From assembly GCA_035707805.1 (NCBI GenBank), contig DASSTS010000024.1, positions 62,001 to 126,000 of the forward strand: a DNA stretch of 64,000 bases. The letters are read 5' to 3'. This stretch comes from Castellaniella sp035707805 (GTDB lineage: Bacteria > Pseudomonadota > Gammaproteobacteria > Burkholderiales > Burkholderiaceae_B). The notes beneath the pieces were generated by a model, which was not told the DNA's origin, did no database searches, and saw only the letters and a program-made list of their open reading frames with translations. The first letter of the stretch is position 1, and each line of letters begins with the position of its first letter. Position numbers and translations under genes: made by a program. Below are positions 15,238 to 23,310 of the stretch, one piece after another.

Positions 15238-15247
15238 GGTGGTCCCC

Positions 15248-15679
15248 CTAAAGTCCCAGGACATGCCGCGCGACGAACACGGTCAGCATGCCGGCGCCGA
15301 TGAAGACGGCCGTGGCCGCCAGGGACCGAGGCGACAGGCGCGACAGGCCGCATACGCCATGTCCGGACGTGCAGCCGCCGGCATACCGGGTGCCCAGCCC
15401 CACCAGGAGCCCGGCCAGGATCAGCGTGCCGGTGCCCTCGTCGATGCGGATGTCGACGGCGTGCCCCGACCAGCGCGCCAGCACCGGCGCTGCCGCCAGG
15501 CCGGCGAGAAAGGCCAGCCGCCAGCCGCGGTCTCCCGGGCCGGCCCGCAGCAGGCCGCCCAGCACCCCGCTGATCCCGGCAATGCGACCGTTGAGCAGGA
15601 CGAGCGCGGCGGCGGCCCCGCCGATCATCAGGCCGCCCAGCCAGGCGGCCCCGGGGGTAAAGGCATTCCAGTCAATCAT
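15248..15679 (-). CDS. YeeE/YedE-type transporter half (143 aa)
   Basis: A 143-residue protein with four predicted helices and the first-half YeeE motif ILAGLLVGLGTRYAGGCTSGHGVCGLSRLSPRSLAAT (about residues 87-123), including the GCTSGHG cysteine that passes sulfur compounds in this family. It is separated by 10 bases from the following half-protein and overlaps the regulator gene upstream by 8 bases, so all three are translated from one message. In other bacteria this pair is co-encoded with an ArsR regulator and sulfide-handling enzymes. Confidence 0.9.
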   Translation of the reverse strand: MIDWNAFTPGAAWLGGLMIGGAAAALVLLNGRIAGISGVLGGLLRAGPGDRGWRLAFLAGLAAAPVLARWSGHAVDIRIDEGTGTLILAGLLVGLGTRYAGGCTSGHGVCGLSRLSPRSLAATAVFIGAGMLTVFVARHVLGL

Positions 15680-16004
15680 GAGGGGCTCCGGCCGGGCAGT
15701 AAATCGCGTAGAGCGCTGCCAGCACCTGCAGCAATTGCGGCCTGGCGATGCGGTAGAACACCTGCTTGCCGCTGCGCCGGGTGGCCACGAGGCCCTCGGA
15801 CCGCAGCACCCCCAACTGCTGGGACAAGGTCGGCTGGTGGATGTCCAGCAGGACCTCCAGCTCGCCCACGCTGCGCTCTCCCTGGGAAAGCTGGCACAGG
15901 AGCAGCAGGCGTTCAGGGTTGGCGAGGACCTTCAGATCGGCCACCGCATGCGCGGCGGCATCCCGCAGCCGGGCGGGATCGAGGGTGTCGGCGGGCGTGG
16001 GCAT
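15672..16004 (-). CDS. ArsR/BigR-family persulfide-responsive repressor
   Basis: A 110-residue winged-helix protein: DLKVLANPERLLLLCQLSQGERSVGELEVLLDIHQPTLSQQLGVLRSEGLVATRRSGKQVFYRI. It carries Cys37 at the end of helix 2 and Cys103 near the C-terminus, the two positions that form the tetrasulfide switch in BigR and SqrR. This predicts a sensor of sulfide-derived persulfides instead of metals. It heads the leftward YeeE pair and probably also controls the YeeE-rhodanese operon further right. The AT-rich stretch 16034-16064 upstream is the likely binding region. Confidence 0.87.
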   Translation of the reverse strand: MPTPADTLDPARLRDAAAHAVADLKVLANPERLLLLCQLSQGERSVGELEVLLDIHQPTLSQQLGVLRSEGLVATRRSGKQVFYRIARPQLLQVLAALYAIYCPAGAPHD

Positions 16005-16033
16005 GCGGCGATCCAGGGAAACCAGTTCTATTC

Positions 16034-16064
16034 ATTATATCTAATAATATTATATTTATCGATA
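16034..16064. promoter_or_regulatory. AT-rich operator/promoter region of the sulfur regulator
   Basis: A strongly AT-rich island in GC-rich DNA. It holds ATTATAT twice (16034-16040 and 16049-16055, 15-bp period), the palindrome ATAATATTAT (16044-16053) and TATCGATA (16057-16064). Its position just upstream of the arsR start suggests the repressor site and promoter; exact -35/-10 boxes are not clear. Confidence 0.5.
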
Positions 16065-16134
16065 TATTGATCGGATCGGCAACGACTGTCGAAAGATTCC
16101 GGGGGAACGCCCGCCGAAGGCCTGCGGACAAGGG

Positions 16135-16299
16135 TCAGAACGTAGAGGCGCAATGGCCTCCGCTGGGCGCCACGCCCGAACCCGCCGCGATCAGCGGCGG
16201 TTCCGCGCGGACGTTGACGGGCGCGCTATGCGCCCAGTCCCAGGCGAAAAACGCCACCATCAGCACCCAGAAAATCAATGCCAGCCACCGGGTGTTCAT
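16135..16299 (-). CDS. Small membrane protein of the sulfur operon (54 aa)
   Basis: A short gene encoding MNTRWLALIFWVLMVAFFAW followed by a polar periplasmic-facing tail with one Cys near the end (GGHCASTF). The first 25 residues form one hydrophobic helix or uncleaved signal anchor. Its ATG overlaps the stop of a 14-codon leader ORF as ATGA, so it should be translated by coupling. It is the last gene of the rhodanese-YeeE-leader operon. No family is recognised; an accessory role in sulfur-compound handling is inferred from position only. Confidence 0.55.
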   Translation of the reverse strand: MNTRWLALIFWVLMVAFFAWDWAHSAPVNVRAEPPLIAAGSGVAPSGGHCASTF

Positions 16300-16340
16300 G
16301 CCGCCACCCCGCGTCCCGGCCATCGAATCGTCTTTGTCAT
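16296..16340 (-). CDS. 14-codon leader ORF coupled to the small membrane protein
   Basis: MTKTIRWPGRGVAA, preceded by GGAGG (16347-16351) at a 6-base spacing, a better ribosome site than that of the downstream gene. Its TGA overlaps the next ATG. It may serve only to deliver ribosomes to the next start or be a translational control element. Confidence 0.45.
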   Translation of the reverse strand: MTKTIRWPGRGVAA

Positions 16341-16354
16341 GTTCATCCTCCGGC

Positions 16355-17434
16355 TCAGAAGGCGAAGCGGCGCCGGACGCGCACGCCGATCAGCGAGCCC
16401 AGGAACGCCATCGGGACCCAGATCCAGCCGTGCAGGCTGCCGGTCGAGATGCCGCTGACCATGGCGCCGATGTTGCAGCCGAACGCCAGGCGCGAGCTGT
16501 AGCCCAGCAGCAGCCCGGCCCCCAGCCCGATCGCCCACTGGGCGCCGGTCATGGGGCGGCTCTGGGGCCGGGGCTTGCCGGCCGCGATCCACAGGGCGCC
16601 TGCGAGAATGCCGATGTTGGTGATCGAGGTCACGTCCAGGAACACGGACTGGGTCAGCGTCGCGGTATTGACCGGTTCGCTCCAGAAGGCATTGGCGGCG
16701 GGGTCGAACAGGTGCGCCGCGGTGGCGAGCTTGGCGGCCCACAGGCCGAAGCCATAGACGATGCCCCAGGGCTGGCCGGCGACCACCAGGTTCAGCACCG
16801 CCAGCAGGGCCAGCAGGACGGCGCCCACCAACAGCTTGCGGTCCCACCAGCGGGCTGCGCGGCCGGTCCACCGGGTCACGCCCAGGCCGACCGCCGCCAG
16901 CCCGGCCAGCGTGATGAGCAGGGCGACGGGCGCCCCGAAATGGCTCACCAGCCCGTAGGGCGGCAAGGCACCCAGCGACAGCCACTGGCTGAGCGTCGCC
17001 GAGCCCAGGAAGCTGCCCAGGGCGAACAGCGGCAGGATCGCCATGTTCATGGGGATGCCCAGGCCGGCCTTGTACAGGGTGCCCGAGCCGCAGCCGTCGG
17101 CCACCTGCATGCAGGCGCCGAACACGAAAGCGCCCACGATCAGGCTGATGCTGGGCGGGCCCAGGGCGGCGCCCAGGTCGGTCGGATAGGCCGCCAGCAG
17201 CGGCATCGAGATCGCCGCCGCGACGGCCAGCAGCAAGAGCTGCGCCAGCACGCCGGAGGGGTCGCGCTGTTCGATCAGGCGCCGCCAGCCGGTGGTGAAA
17301 CCGAACCGCGCGCCGGCCAGCACCGCCCCCAGGCCGATGCCGACCAGGAAGAGCACCGCCTGGCGCAGCGCCACGGACCAGGCGAGAAAGACCAGAAAGG
17401 CGGCGATGGCCGCCGCCAGAGGCAGACGTTTCAT
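16355..17434 (-). CDS. Full-length YeeE/YedE (TsuA-like) thiosulfate/sulfur transporter
   Basis: A 359-residue membrane protein with about ten helices and both YeeE half-repeats: VFGACMQVADGCGSGTLYKAG (first, Cys pair around residues 111 and 118) and LGYSSRLAFGCNIGAMVSGISTGSLHGW (second, about 315-342). The cysteines correspond to those along the thiosulfate path in TsuA. It probably imports thiosulfate or a related sulfane compound for the rhodanese encoded 15 bases upstream. The presence of both a full-length and a split version in one cassette suggests distinct substrates. Confidence 0.9.
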   Translation of the reverse strand: MKRLPLAAAIAAFLVFLAWSVALRQAVLFLVGIGLGAVLAGARFGFTTGWRRLIEQRDPSGVLAQLLLLAVAAAISMPLLAAYPTDLGAALGPPSISLIVGAFVFGACMQVADGCGSGTLYKAGLGIPMNMAILPLFALGSFLGSATLSQWLSLGALPPYGLVSHFGAPVALLITLAGLAAVGLGVTRWTGRAARWWDRKLLVGAVLLALLAVLNLVVAGQPWGIVYGFGLWAAKLATAAHLFDPAANAFWSEPVNTATLTQSVFLDVTSITNIGILAGALWIAAGKPRPQSRPMTGAQWAIGLGAGLLLGYSSRLAFGCNIGAMVSGISTGSLHGWIWVPMAFLGSLIGVRVRRRFAF

Positions 17435-17449
17435 GAAATCCCGATCCGC

Positions 17450-18394
17450 TCAGCCAAACAGGCCCTTGACCTTGTCGAGGATCTGGCTGCCCCGGCTGGG
17501 GACGTTCTGCATGGGCCGCGACGGATCCTGGGACCATTCGGCCAGGGATTCGGGATAGAGGCGCACGTTCTTGACGCCGACCACCTCGGACAGCGCGAAC
17601 CAGTCGGTCGCCGCCCAGTGGCCGGTGTTGCAGAAGGAGATCGTCTCGGCGGCCTGTTCGCCGGGCAGCAGTTCGGCGGCGATCTTGCGGGCCTGTTCGG
17701 GCGGCACGAAGATCGAGGTGCCGGGCTTGAACCAGCGGCTGTTCTCGACGTTGACGGCGCCCTGGATCGTGCCCGGGACCTGCGCAGTGGGCGCCTTGAC
17801 CTTGCCCAGGTAGAAGTCCAGCGGCCGGGCATCGACGAGGCGCGTGCCCGACTGGCCGATCTGGGCCGCCACCTGGTCGGTGGTGGCCAGGATCGAGTCA
17901 TCCGGATGCGCCTGGAAGCTGCTGGCGGTCACGGCCGGGACGGCCTTGTCCTGCGGCAGGCCGGCATCCGTCCAGGCCTTGACGCCGCCATTGAGAATGG
18001 ACAGGTCTTTCAGGCCCAGGTATTTCAAGGTCCAGTACACCCGCGCCGAGGCGCCGAAATCGGTGCTGTCCGCCCCCGAGGACACCACCACGGCGTGCGT
18101 GCCGGCGTCCACGCCCAGCGCGCGCACCTGCTGCGTCAAGCGGTCGAGCGGCGGCAGCTGGCCGGGATTGTCGGCCGGGCCGCGCCACTGGGCATAAGGC
18201 GCGGACACCGCGCCCGGGATGTGGCCCGACGCGTAGGCGTCGGGGGGCCGGATGTCGATGACGCGGACCGTCGCCTGCGTCAGCAGCGGGCTGAGTTCCG
18301 CCGGGGTCAGCAGCGGCTGGCCGGCCCAGGCGCTGGAAGCGGCGGCCACCGTCAGCGCGGCGCCGCCCAGAAAGGCAGACAGGATCTTCATCAT
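17450..18394 (-). CDS. Periplasmic tandem-rhodanese sulfurtransferase (SseA/TST-like)
   Basis: A 314-residue protein with a Sec signal (MMKILSAFLGGAALTVAAAS, cleavage near AWA-G at residue 25), an N-terminal inactive rhodanese domain (about 28-150, with SSGADS in place of the active loop) and a C-terminal catalytic domain (about 165-300) with the loop FCNTGHW, nucleophile Cys255. It should transfer sulfane sulfur from thiosulfate or a persulfide to a thiol acceptor in the periplasm, next to the YeeE transporter. The start is ATGATG at 18394/18391; longer frames would spoil the signal peptide. Confidence 0.9.
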   Translation of the reverse strand: MMKILSAFLGGAALTVAAASSAWAGQPLLTPAELSPLLTQATVRVIDIRPPDAYASGHIPGAVSAPYAQWRGPADNPGQLPPLDRLTQQVRALGVDAGTHAVVVSSGADSTDFGASARVYWTLKYLGLKDLSILNGGVKAWTDAGLPQDKAVPAVTASSFQAHPDDSILATTDQVAAQIGQSGTRLVDARPLDFYLGKVKAPTAQVPGTIQGAVNVENSRWFKPGTSIFVPPEQARKIAAELLPGEQAAETISFCNTGHWAATDWFALSEVVGVKNVRLYPESLAEWSQDPSRPMQNVPSRGSQILDKVKGLFG

Positions 18395-18553
18395 GAGACT
18401 CACGGAAAAGGGAGGTGACAGGTGGCTATTGTCCCAGATTCGATCCAGCGGCCGGCGATACCTATAAAACTGCAAGTTATATAGATAGGCGGTTTATGGC
18501 CGCAAGATCCGCCTCATCAAGGGACCCGCCTCGTCAAGGGGCCCGCCACGCCG

Positions 18554-19453
18554 TTACGCCCGCAGCGGCCCCGCCTCGTTGGCGGGAACGATCTGGATGA
18601 TGCGCGCCGCACTGTCGGTGGCCTGCGCCAGCGCGTGCTGGGGCGATGCACCGTCCGCCCAGGCATGCACGAAGGCCGACGCGTAGGCATCGCCTGCGCC
18701 GATGGTGGAGACGGCCGGGACGGTGCGGGCCGCATGGAAGTGGCCCTCGTGTCCGTCGTAGAACAGCGCGCCGCCCGCCCCCAGCGTGACCAGCACCGCC
18801 TGGCCGGGCCGGCGGACGAGGCGGCGCGCCAGGGCCTGGGCGACCTGGGGCGGCGGCGCATCGGTCTGCACGGATTCGTCCCCGCACAGGGCGGCGGCCT
18901 CGCGGGCGTTGACGCACAACAGGTCGGCCCGGTCTCGCAACGCCAGCAGGCTGTCCGGGTCGGACAACTGCCGGGCCCCGGGCGTGACCACCAGGCGAAA
19001 GGGCCGCTCGTCCATGCCGGCCAGGGCCTGCCGCAGCCAGTCCTGGGATTCCAGCGACAGGCCGGTCACGTAGACCACGTCGGCCCGCCCCAGGCCGGCA
19101 AAGCCGTGCTCTCCCACCCAGGCGCTGGCGCCGCGCTGCGCATAGGCGCGCGCCGCGCCCGCGTCGTCCACCATCACCACCGCCTTGCCGGTGGGCAGCA
19201 CATGGTCGGGAATCTCGGCCCGGATCCCGTGCCGCTGCAGCAGGTCGCGGATCAGGCCACCTTCCAGGTCGCGTCCCACGCAGGCATGCACGGTCACCTC
19301 GGCGCCCCGCGCGGCCACGTTGAGGGCCGCGTTCACCGCCCCGCCCCCGGCATACAGGCCGATGTGCTCGACGTCCTGCTTGGCGCCCCGCATCGGCCGC
19401 ACGGGCGAGACGACGATGTCGACGATGGCGGCGCCGATGGTGGTGAATTGCAT
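18554..19453 (-). CDS. PfkB-family carbohydrate kinase
   Basis: A 299-residue ribokinase-fold enzyme. It opens QFTTIGAAIVDI, has the N-terminal PfkB signature region AGGGAVNAALNVAARGAEVTVHACVGRD (about residues 31-58) and the C-terminal signature STIGAGDAYASAFVHAW (about 248-264) with the anion-hole GAGD and catalytic Asp. It phosphorylates a sugar, sugar phosphate or nucleoside with ATP; specificity is not evident, although the small lid and GGGAVN motif recall ribokinase and pseudouridine kinase. It is divergent from an MFS exporter gene 107 bases away. Confidence 0.88.
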   Translation of the reverse strand: MQFTTIGAAIVDIVVSPVRPMRGAKQDVEHIGLYAGGGAVNAALNVAARGAEVTVHACVGRDLEGGLIRDLLQRHGIRAEIPDHVLPTGKAVVMVDDAGAARAYAQRGASAWVGEHGFAGLGRADVVYVTGLSLESQDWLRQALAGMDERPFRLVVTPGARQLSDPDSLLALRDRADLLCVNAREAAALCGDESVQTDAPPPQVAQALARRLVRRPGQAVLVTLGAGGALFYDGHEGHFHAARTVPAVSTIGAGDAYASAFVHAWADGASPQHALAQATDSAARIIQIVPANEAGPLRA

Positions 19454-19560
19454 GCGGTTCAGGCCTGGACGAAGGGAAAGCCGAAAGCCTAATCCATGGC
19501 CGGCCGGATGGCAACGTGGCCGCGGTACACTGCCTCCTTGAAGGACCGTCCGGATCATCC

Positions 19561-20793
19561 ATGACCCCAGTTTCCCGCCCGCCGCGCAAGGGCGAGGCCG
19601 CCGTCCCGCGCCAGCCGGCCTCGCCCGGACTGGTCATCCTGGCGCTGGCCATCGGCGCCTTCGCCATCGGCACCACCGAATTCGCCACCATGAGCCTGCT
19701 GCCCTATTTCGCGCGGGATCTGGGCATCGACGCGCCCACGGCCGGCCACGTGATCAGCGCCTATGCGCTGGGTGTGGTCGTGGGCGCGCCGCTGCTGACG
19801 GTGCTGGCGGCCCGTGTGCCGCGGCGCACCCTGTTGATCGCGCTGATGGGCATGTTCGCCCTGTTCAACGGCCTGTGCGCCTTCGCGCCCAACTATGGGT
19901 CCCTGCTCCTGCTGCGCTTTCTCAGCGGCCTGCCGCACGGGGCGTACTTCGGCATCGGATCACTGGTGGCGGTGTCGCTGGTGCCGCACGGCCGGCGCAA
20001 CCAGGCCGTGGGCCGCATGTTCCTGGGCTTGACGGTGGCCACCATCGTCGGCGTGCCGTTCGCCAACTGGCTGGGCCAGGCGCTCAACTGGCGCTGGGGC
20101 TTCGGCCTGGTGGCCGCCTCGGGCCTGCTGACCATGGTCCTGGTGGCGCGGCTCGCGCCGCGCACGCCGGTCGAGCCGGGCGCCAGCCCCTTGCGCGAGC
20201 TGGGAGCGCTGAAGCACCTGCAGGTCTGGCTGACGCTGGCGGTGGGCGCCATCGGCTTCGGCGGCCTGTTCGCCGTCTACACGTACCTGGCAGACGTGCT
20301 GCTGGAAGTCACCCATGTGTCGCCGGCCGCCGTGCCGCTGGTGCTGGGGACCTTCGGCGTGGGCCTGACTGCGGGCAACATCCTCATCCCCTGGCTGGCG
20401 GACCGCGCGCTGCTGCCGACCGCCGCCGGGCTGCTGCTCTGGAGCGCAGCCATGACGGCCCTGTTCCCGCTGGCCGCGGGCCATGCGGGAACGATCTCCC
20501 TGAACGTGTTCTTCATCGGCTTTGGCGGCGCGCTGGGAACCGTGCTGCAGACGCGCCTGATGGACGTGGCGCGGCACGCGCAGGGGCTGGCCGCGGCGCT
20601 GAACCATTCAGCCTTCAATTTCGCCAATGCCCTGGGACCGCTGCTGGGCGGCATGGCGATCGCGAGCGGCCACGGCTGGACCTCGCCGGGCTGGGTCGGC
20701 ACCGGCCTTGCGCTGGGCGGGTTCGCCATCCTGATGGTGTCGGTCGCCGTGGACCGCCGCGCCCGCGGGCGCCTGGAACCGGTACGCGGCTGA
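19561..20793 (+). CDS. MFS transporter (AraJ/YdhP-like DHA1 family)
   Basis: A 410-residue protein with 12 predicted helices. The first helix reads LVILALAIGAFAIGTTEFATMSLLPYFARDLGI, with the GTTEF signature of the AraJ/YdhP/NepI group, and motif A-like VVVGAPLLTVLAARVPRRTLLIALM follows. Members export sugars, purine ribonucleosides or drugs. The neighbouring divergent PfkB kinase could share a nucleoside or sugar substrate, but that is inference. No good ribosome site is seen at the ATG. Confidence 0.88.
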   Translation: MTPVSRPPRKGEAAVPRQPASPGLVILALAIGAFAIGTTEFATMSLLPYFARDLGIDAPTAGHVISAYALGVVVGAPLLTVLAARVPRRTLLIALMGMFALFNGLCAFAPNYGSLLLLRFLSGLPHGAYFGIGSLVAVSLVPHGRRNQAVGRMFLGLTVATIVGVPFANWLGQALNWRWGFGLVAASGLLTMVLVARLAPRTPVEPGASPLRELGALKHLQVWLTLAVGAIGFGGLFAVYTYLADVLLEVTHVSPAAVPLVLGTFGVGLTAGNILIPWLADRALLPTAAGLLLWSAAMTALFPLAAGHAGTISLNVFFIGFGGALGTVLQTRLMDVARHAQGLAAALNHSAFNFANALGPLLGGMAIASGHGWTSPGWVGTGLALGGFAILMVSVAVDRRARGRLEPVRG

Positions 20794-20841
20794 GCCGGCC
20801 GCGCCGCCGGCCGAGGCCGGACGGCACCGCCATCCGGAAAA

Positions 20842-21681
20842 TCAGAGGCCGTCGAAATCCGAGGCCGCGTGGCGTTCGGGCAGGCAGCCCTCGCCGGTGC
20901 GGTTGACCAGGCGCCCGCGCCGCACGGCCGGGCGGTCCGCCACCTGCGCGGCCCAGCGCTGCACGTGCCGGTAGTCCTGCGCCGAGAGGAATTCGGCCAC
21001 GCCGTACAGCTGGCCCTGGACCAGGCCGCCGTACCAGGGCCAGATCGCCATGTCGGCGATGGTGTAGTGGTCGCCCGCCACGAATTCCCGCTGCGCCAGG
21101 CACTGGTCCAGGACGTCGAGCTGGCGTTTTGCCTCCATGGCGAACCGGTCGATGGCGTATTCGATCTTGAACGGGGCGTAGGCATAGAAGTGCCCCAGGC
21201 CGCCGCCCACGTACGGCGCGCTGCCGACCTGCCAGAACAGCCAGGACAGGCATTCGGCGCGGGCCGCCGGCTCGGTCGGCAGGAAGGCGCCGAACTTTTC
21301 CGCCAGGTGGTGCAGGATGGCGCCGGACTCGAACACGCGGATCGGCGTCTCGCCGCTGCGGTCCACCAGGGCGGGGATCTTGGAATTCGGATTGACGGCC
21401 ACGAAGCCGCTGCCGAACTGGTCGCCCTCGCCGATGCGGATCAGCCAGGCGTCATATTCCGCGCCCGCATGGCCGGCGGCCAGCAGTTCCTCGAGCAGGA
21501 TGGTGACCTTGATGCCGTTGGGCGTGCCCTGCGAATACAGCTGCAGGGGGTGGCGGCCGACGGGCAGTTCGCGCTCGTGCGTGGGGCCGGACACCGGGCG
21601 GTTGATGCTGGCGAACCGTCCGCCGCTGGGCTTTTCCCAGGTCCAGACCTTCGGCGGAACGTATTCGGACGACTGACTCAT
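20842..21681 (-). CDS. yghU: Glutathione S-transferase-fold disulfide reductase, YghU-like
   Basis: A 279-residue protein, longer than standard GSTs because of the YghU N-terminal arm (YVPPKVWTWEKPSGGRFASINRP). The thioredoxin-like domain carries LYSQGTPNGIKVTILLEEL and the cis-Pro region NPNSKIPALVD with ESGAILHHLAEKFG, and the helical domain has WLFWQVGSAPYVGGGLGHFYAYAP typical of YghU/YfcG. E. coli YghU binds two glutathiones and reduces disulfide-bonded substrates; the same activity is expected. Monocistronic. Confidence 0.9.
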   Translation of the reverse strand: MSQSSEYVPPKVWTWEKPSGGRFASINRPVSGPTHERELPVGRHPLQLYSQGTPNGIKVTILLEELLAAGHAGAEYDAWLIRIGEGDQFGSGFVAVNPNSKIPALVDRSGETPIRVFESGAILHHLAEKFGAFLPTEPAARAECLSWLFWQVGSAPYVGGGLGHFYAYAPFKIEYAIDRFAMEAKRQLDVLDQCLAQREFVAGDHYTIADMAIWPWYGGLVQGQLYGVAEFLSAQDYRHVQRWAAQVADRPAVRRGRLVNRTGEGCLPERHAASDFDGL

Positions 21682-21796
21682 GGATCGACTCCTGATGGAT
21701 TGCGCGCCGGATTTCCGGCCTCGAAAACCATACGATACCAGCCCCGCCGCCGCGTCGAGCGGACCGGAAACGCCGCCCCCGGGACGGCCCGCCGCA

Positions 21797-22015
21797 TCAA
21801 TAATGCGGCGGCCGCTCGTCGCGCGGATTGCGCGCGCCCACCCCGCCGTCGGGGCCCTGCGAATCGCGCAGGGCCGCCAGCTCGCGGGCCAGGATCTCGA
21901 TCTGTTGCTGCTGGCGGAACACCGCCTGGTTCAGCCGGTCCAGGAGGTCGTCGGCATAGGCCGCCTTCAGTTCCAGTTCGACGATGCGCTTTTCCAGCGC
22001 GGCGGCTTCATTCAT
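21797..22015 (-). CDS. slyX: SlyX family protein
   Basis: A 72-residue coiled-coil protein: EKRIVELELKAAYADDLLDRLNQAVFRQQQQIEILARELAALRD, which matches the SlyX pattern of paired heptads, followed by a short acidic/basic tail ending RPPHY. The family is widely conserved and of unknown function. The start at 22015 (MNEAAALEKRI) gives the usual length. Confidence 0.9.
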   Translation of the reverse strand: MNEAAALEKRIVELELKAAYADDLLDRLNQAVFRQQQQIEILARELAALRDSQGPDGGVGARNPRDERPPHY

Positions 22016-22055
22016 GATCACGGCTCCAGGCAAGGCCCTATTACAGCACAGGCGC

Positions 22056-23309
22056 TCACGCGGCCAGGAAATCGGCCAGCATGCCGGCCACGACCTGCGT
22101 GGCGCCCTTGAGGTCGCTCAGGGCCACGCGCTCGTCGGCCTGCTTGGCGCGGGATTCCAGCACCGTGCGCGGCCCGGCGCCGTACATGACGGTCGGGATG
22201 CCGTGTTCCGCATACAGGCGCGCGTCGGCATACAGCGGCGTGCCCATGGCGGGAATGGCCTCGCCGAACACCGCCTGCGCATGCGCCCGCAGGCTGGCGG
22301 CCAGCTTTTCGTGGCCCGGCAGCGGGCGCAGGGCGCGCGCCAGCAGCAGGCGGCGGATCTCCACCGTGATGCCCGGCAGCCCCTCGACCGCCGCCTGGAC
22401 GAATGCGCGCACCTGGGCTTCGACCACGGACGGGTCTTCCTCGGGAATCAGGCGGCGGTCCATTTTCAGCGCCACGCGGCCCGGGACCACGTTGGTATTG
22501 GTGCCGCCCTCGATCCGCCCCACGATCAGGGTCGGGCTGGTGATGCCCTCGATGCCCGAGCGGATCTGGTCCAGGGCCGCCGCCTGGCGGTAGACCTCCG
22601 CCAGGATGCGGGTCGCCGCCTGCAGCGCGTCATGGCCGGTCTTGGGCGCCGAGCCGTGCGTGGCCTTCCCGTTGACCACGACCTCGAACTGCAGGCAGCC
22701 GTTGTGGGCCGTCACCACCGCGTGGCTGAAACTGGCGCAGACCGCGTAGTCGGGGCGGCTCAGGCCGCGTTCCAGCAGCCAGCCCGGCCCCTTGAGGCCG
22801 CCGAATTCCTCGTCGTAGGTGAAATGCAGCTCGACCGCGCCCTTCAGGGGCACGCCGGCAGCCTCCAGGGCGCGCACGGCATGCAGGTAGGTGGTGAAGT
22901 CGCTCTTGGAAACCGCCGAGGCGCGGCCGTACAGGCAGCCGTCGGCGACCTCCCCGCCGTAGGGGTCGCGCGTCCAGCCCTCGCCCGGCGGCACCACGTC
23001 GCCGTGCGCGTTCAGGGCGATCACCGGTCCGCCGGCCGCATACCGGCGGCGCACGATCAGGTTGGTGATGCTGCGCATGCCGTAGGCCTGCATCTCGTCG
23101 GCGGGCACCGCATGGCGCTCGACCGCCCAGCCCCAGCCTTCCAGCACGGCGGCCACCGCCTCGGCGTGCGGCGCATTGTCGCCCGGCGGGGTGTCGGTGG
23201 GGATGGCGACCAGGCGCTGCAGCAGCGCCACCTGCTCATCGAAATGGGCATCGACCCAGGCATGCAGGCGAGCCTGGATCGGCCCGGCGGAGGAGACGGG
23301 TGCGTTCAT
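22056..23309 (-). CDS. M20-family metallohydrolase (AVSKSD subgroup)
   Basis: A 417-residue ArgE/DapE/ACY1-type protein. The first metal motif is present (ALNAHGDVVPPG, His102 and Asp104) and so is the catalytic EE (TYDEEFGGLKGPGW). The block that normally reads GRGxxDMK is YGRASAVSKSDF, so the metal-bridging Asp position holds Val133. The dimerisation lid (NGKATHGSAPKTGHDALQAA) is normal. It begins one base after the stop of allantoicase and is clearly in the purine catabolic operon. It is not the AllC type of allantoate amidohydrolase. It might act on a ureide or a carbamoyl compound, but no substrate is established. Confidence 0.85.
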   Translation of the reverse strand: MNAPVSSAGPIQARLHAWVDAHFDEQVALLQRLVAIPTDTPPGDNAPHAEAVAAVLEGWGWAVERHAVPADEMQAYGMRSITNLIVRRRYAAGGPVIALNAHGDVVPPGEGWTRDPYGGEVADGCLYGRASAVSKSDFTTYLHAVRALEAAGVPLKGAVELHFTYDEEFGGLKGPGWLLERGLSRPDYAVCASFSHAVVTAHNGCLQFEVVVNGKATHGSAPKTGHDALQAATRILAEVYRQAAALDQIRSGIEGITSPTLIVGRIEGGTNTNVVPGRVALKMDRRLIPEEDPSVVEAQVRAFVQAAVEGLPGITVEIRRLLLARALRPLPGHEKLAASLRAHAQAVFGEAIPAMGTPLYADARLYAEHGIPTVMYGAGPRTVLESRAKQADERVALSDLKGATQVVAGMLADFLAA

Positions 23310-23310
23310 G

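Noticed and set aside
14858..18418. Open frame of about 1190 codons on the plus strand across the sulfur cassette
   Set aside because: It is antisense to six supported genes, has low-complexity composition and no ribosome site.
14600..18600. Genomic island with integrase at tRNA-Thr
   Set aside because: No integrase, transposase or repeated tRNA end was seen in the window. Only the junction with the tRNA is suggestive.
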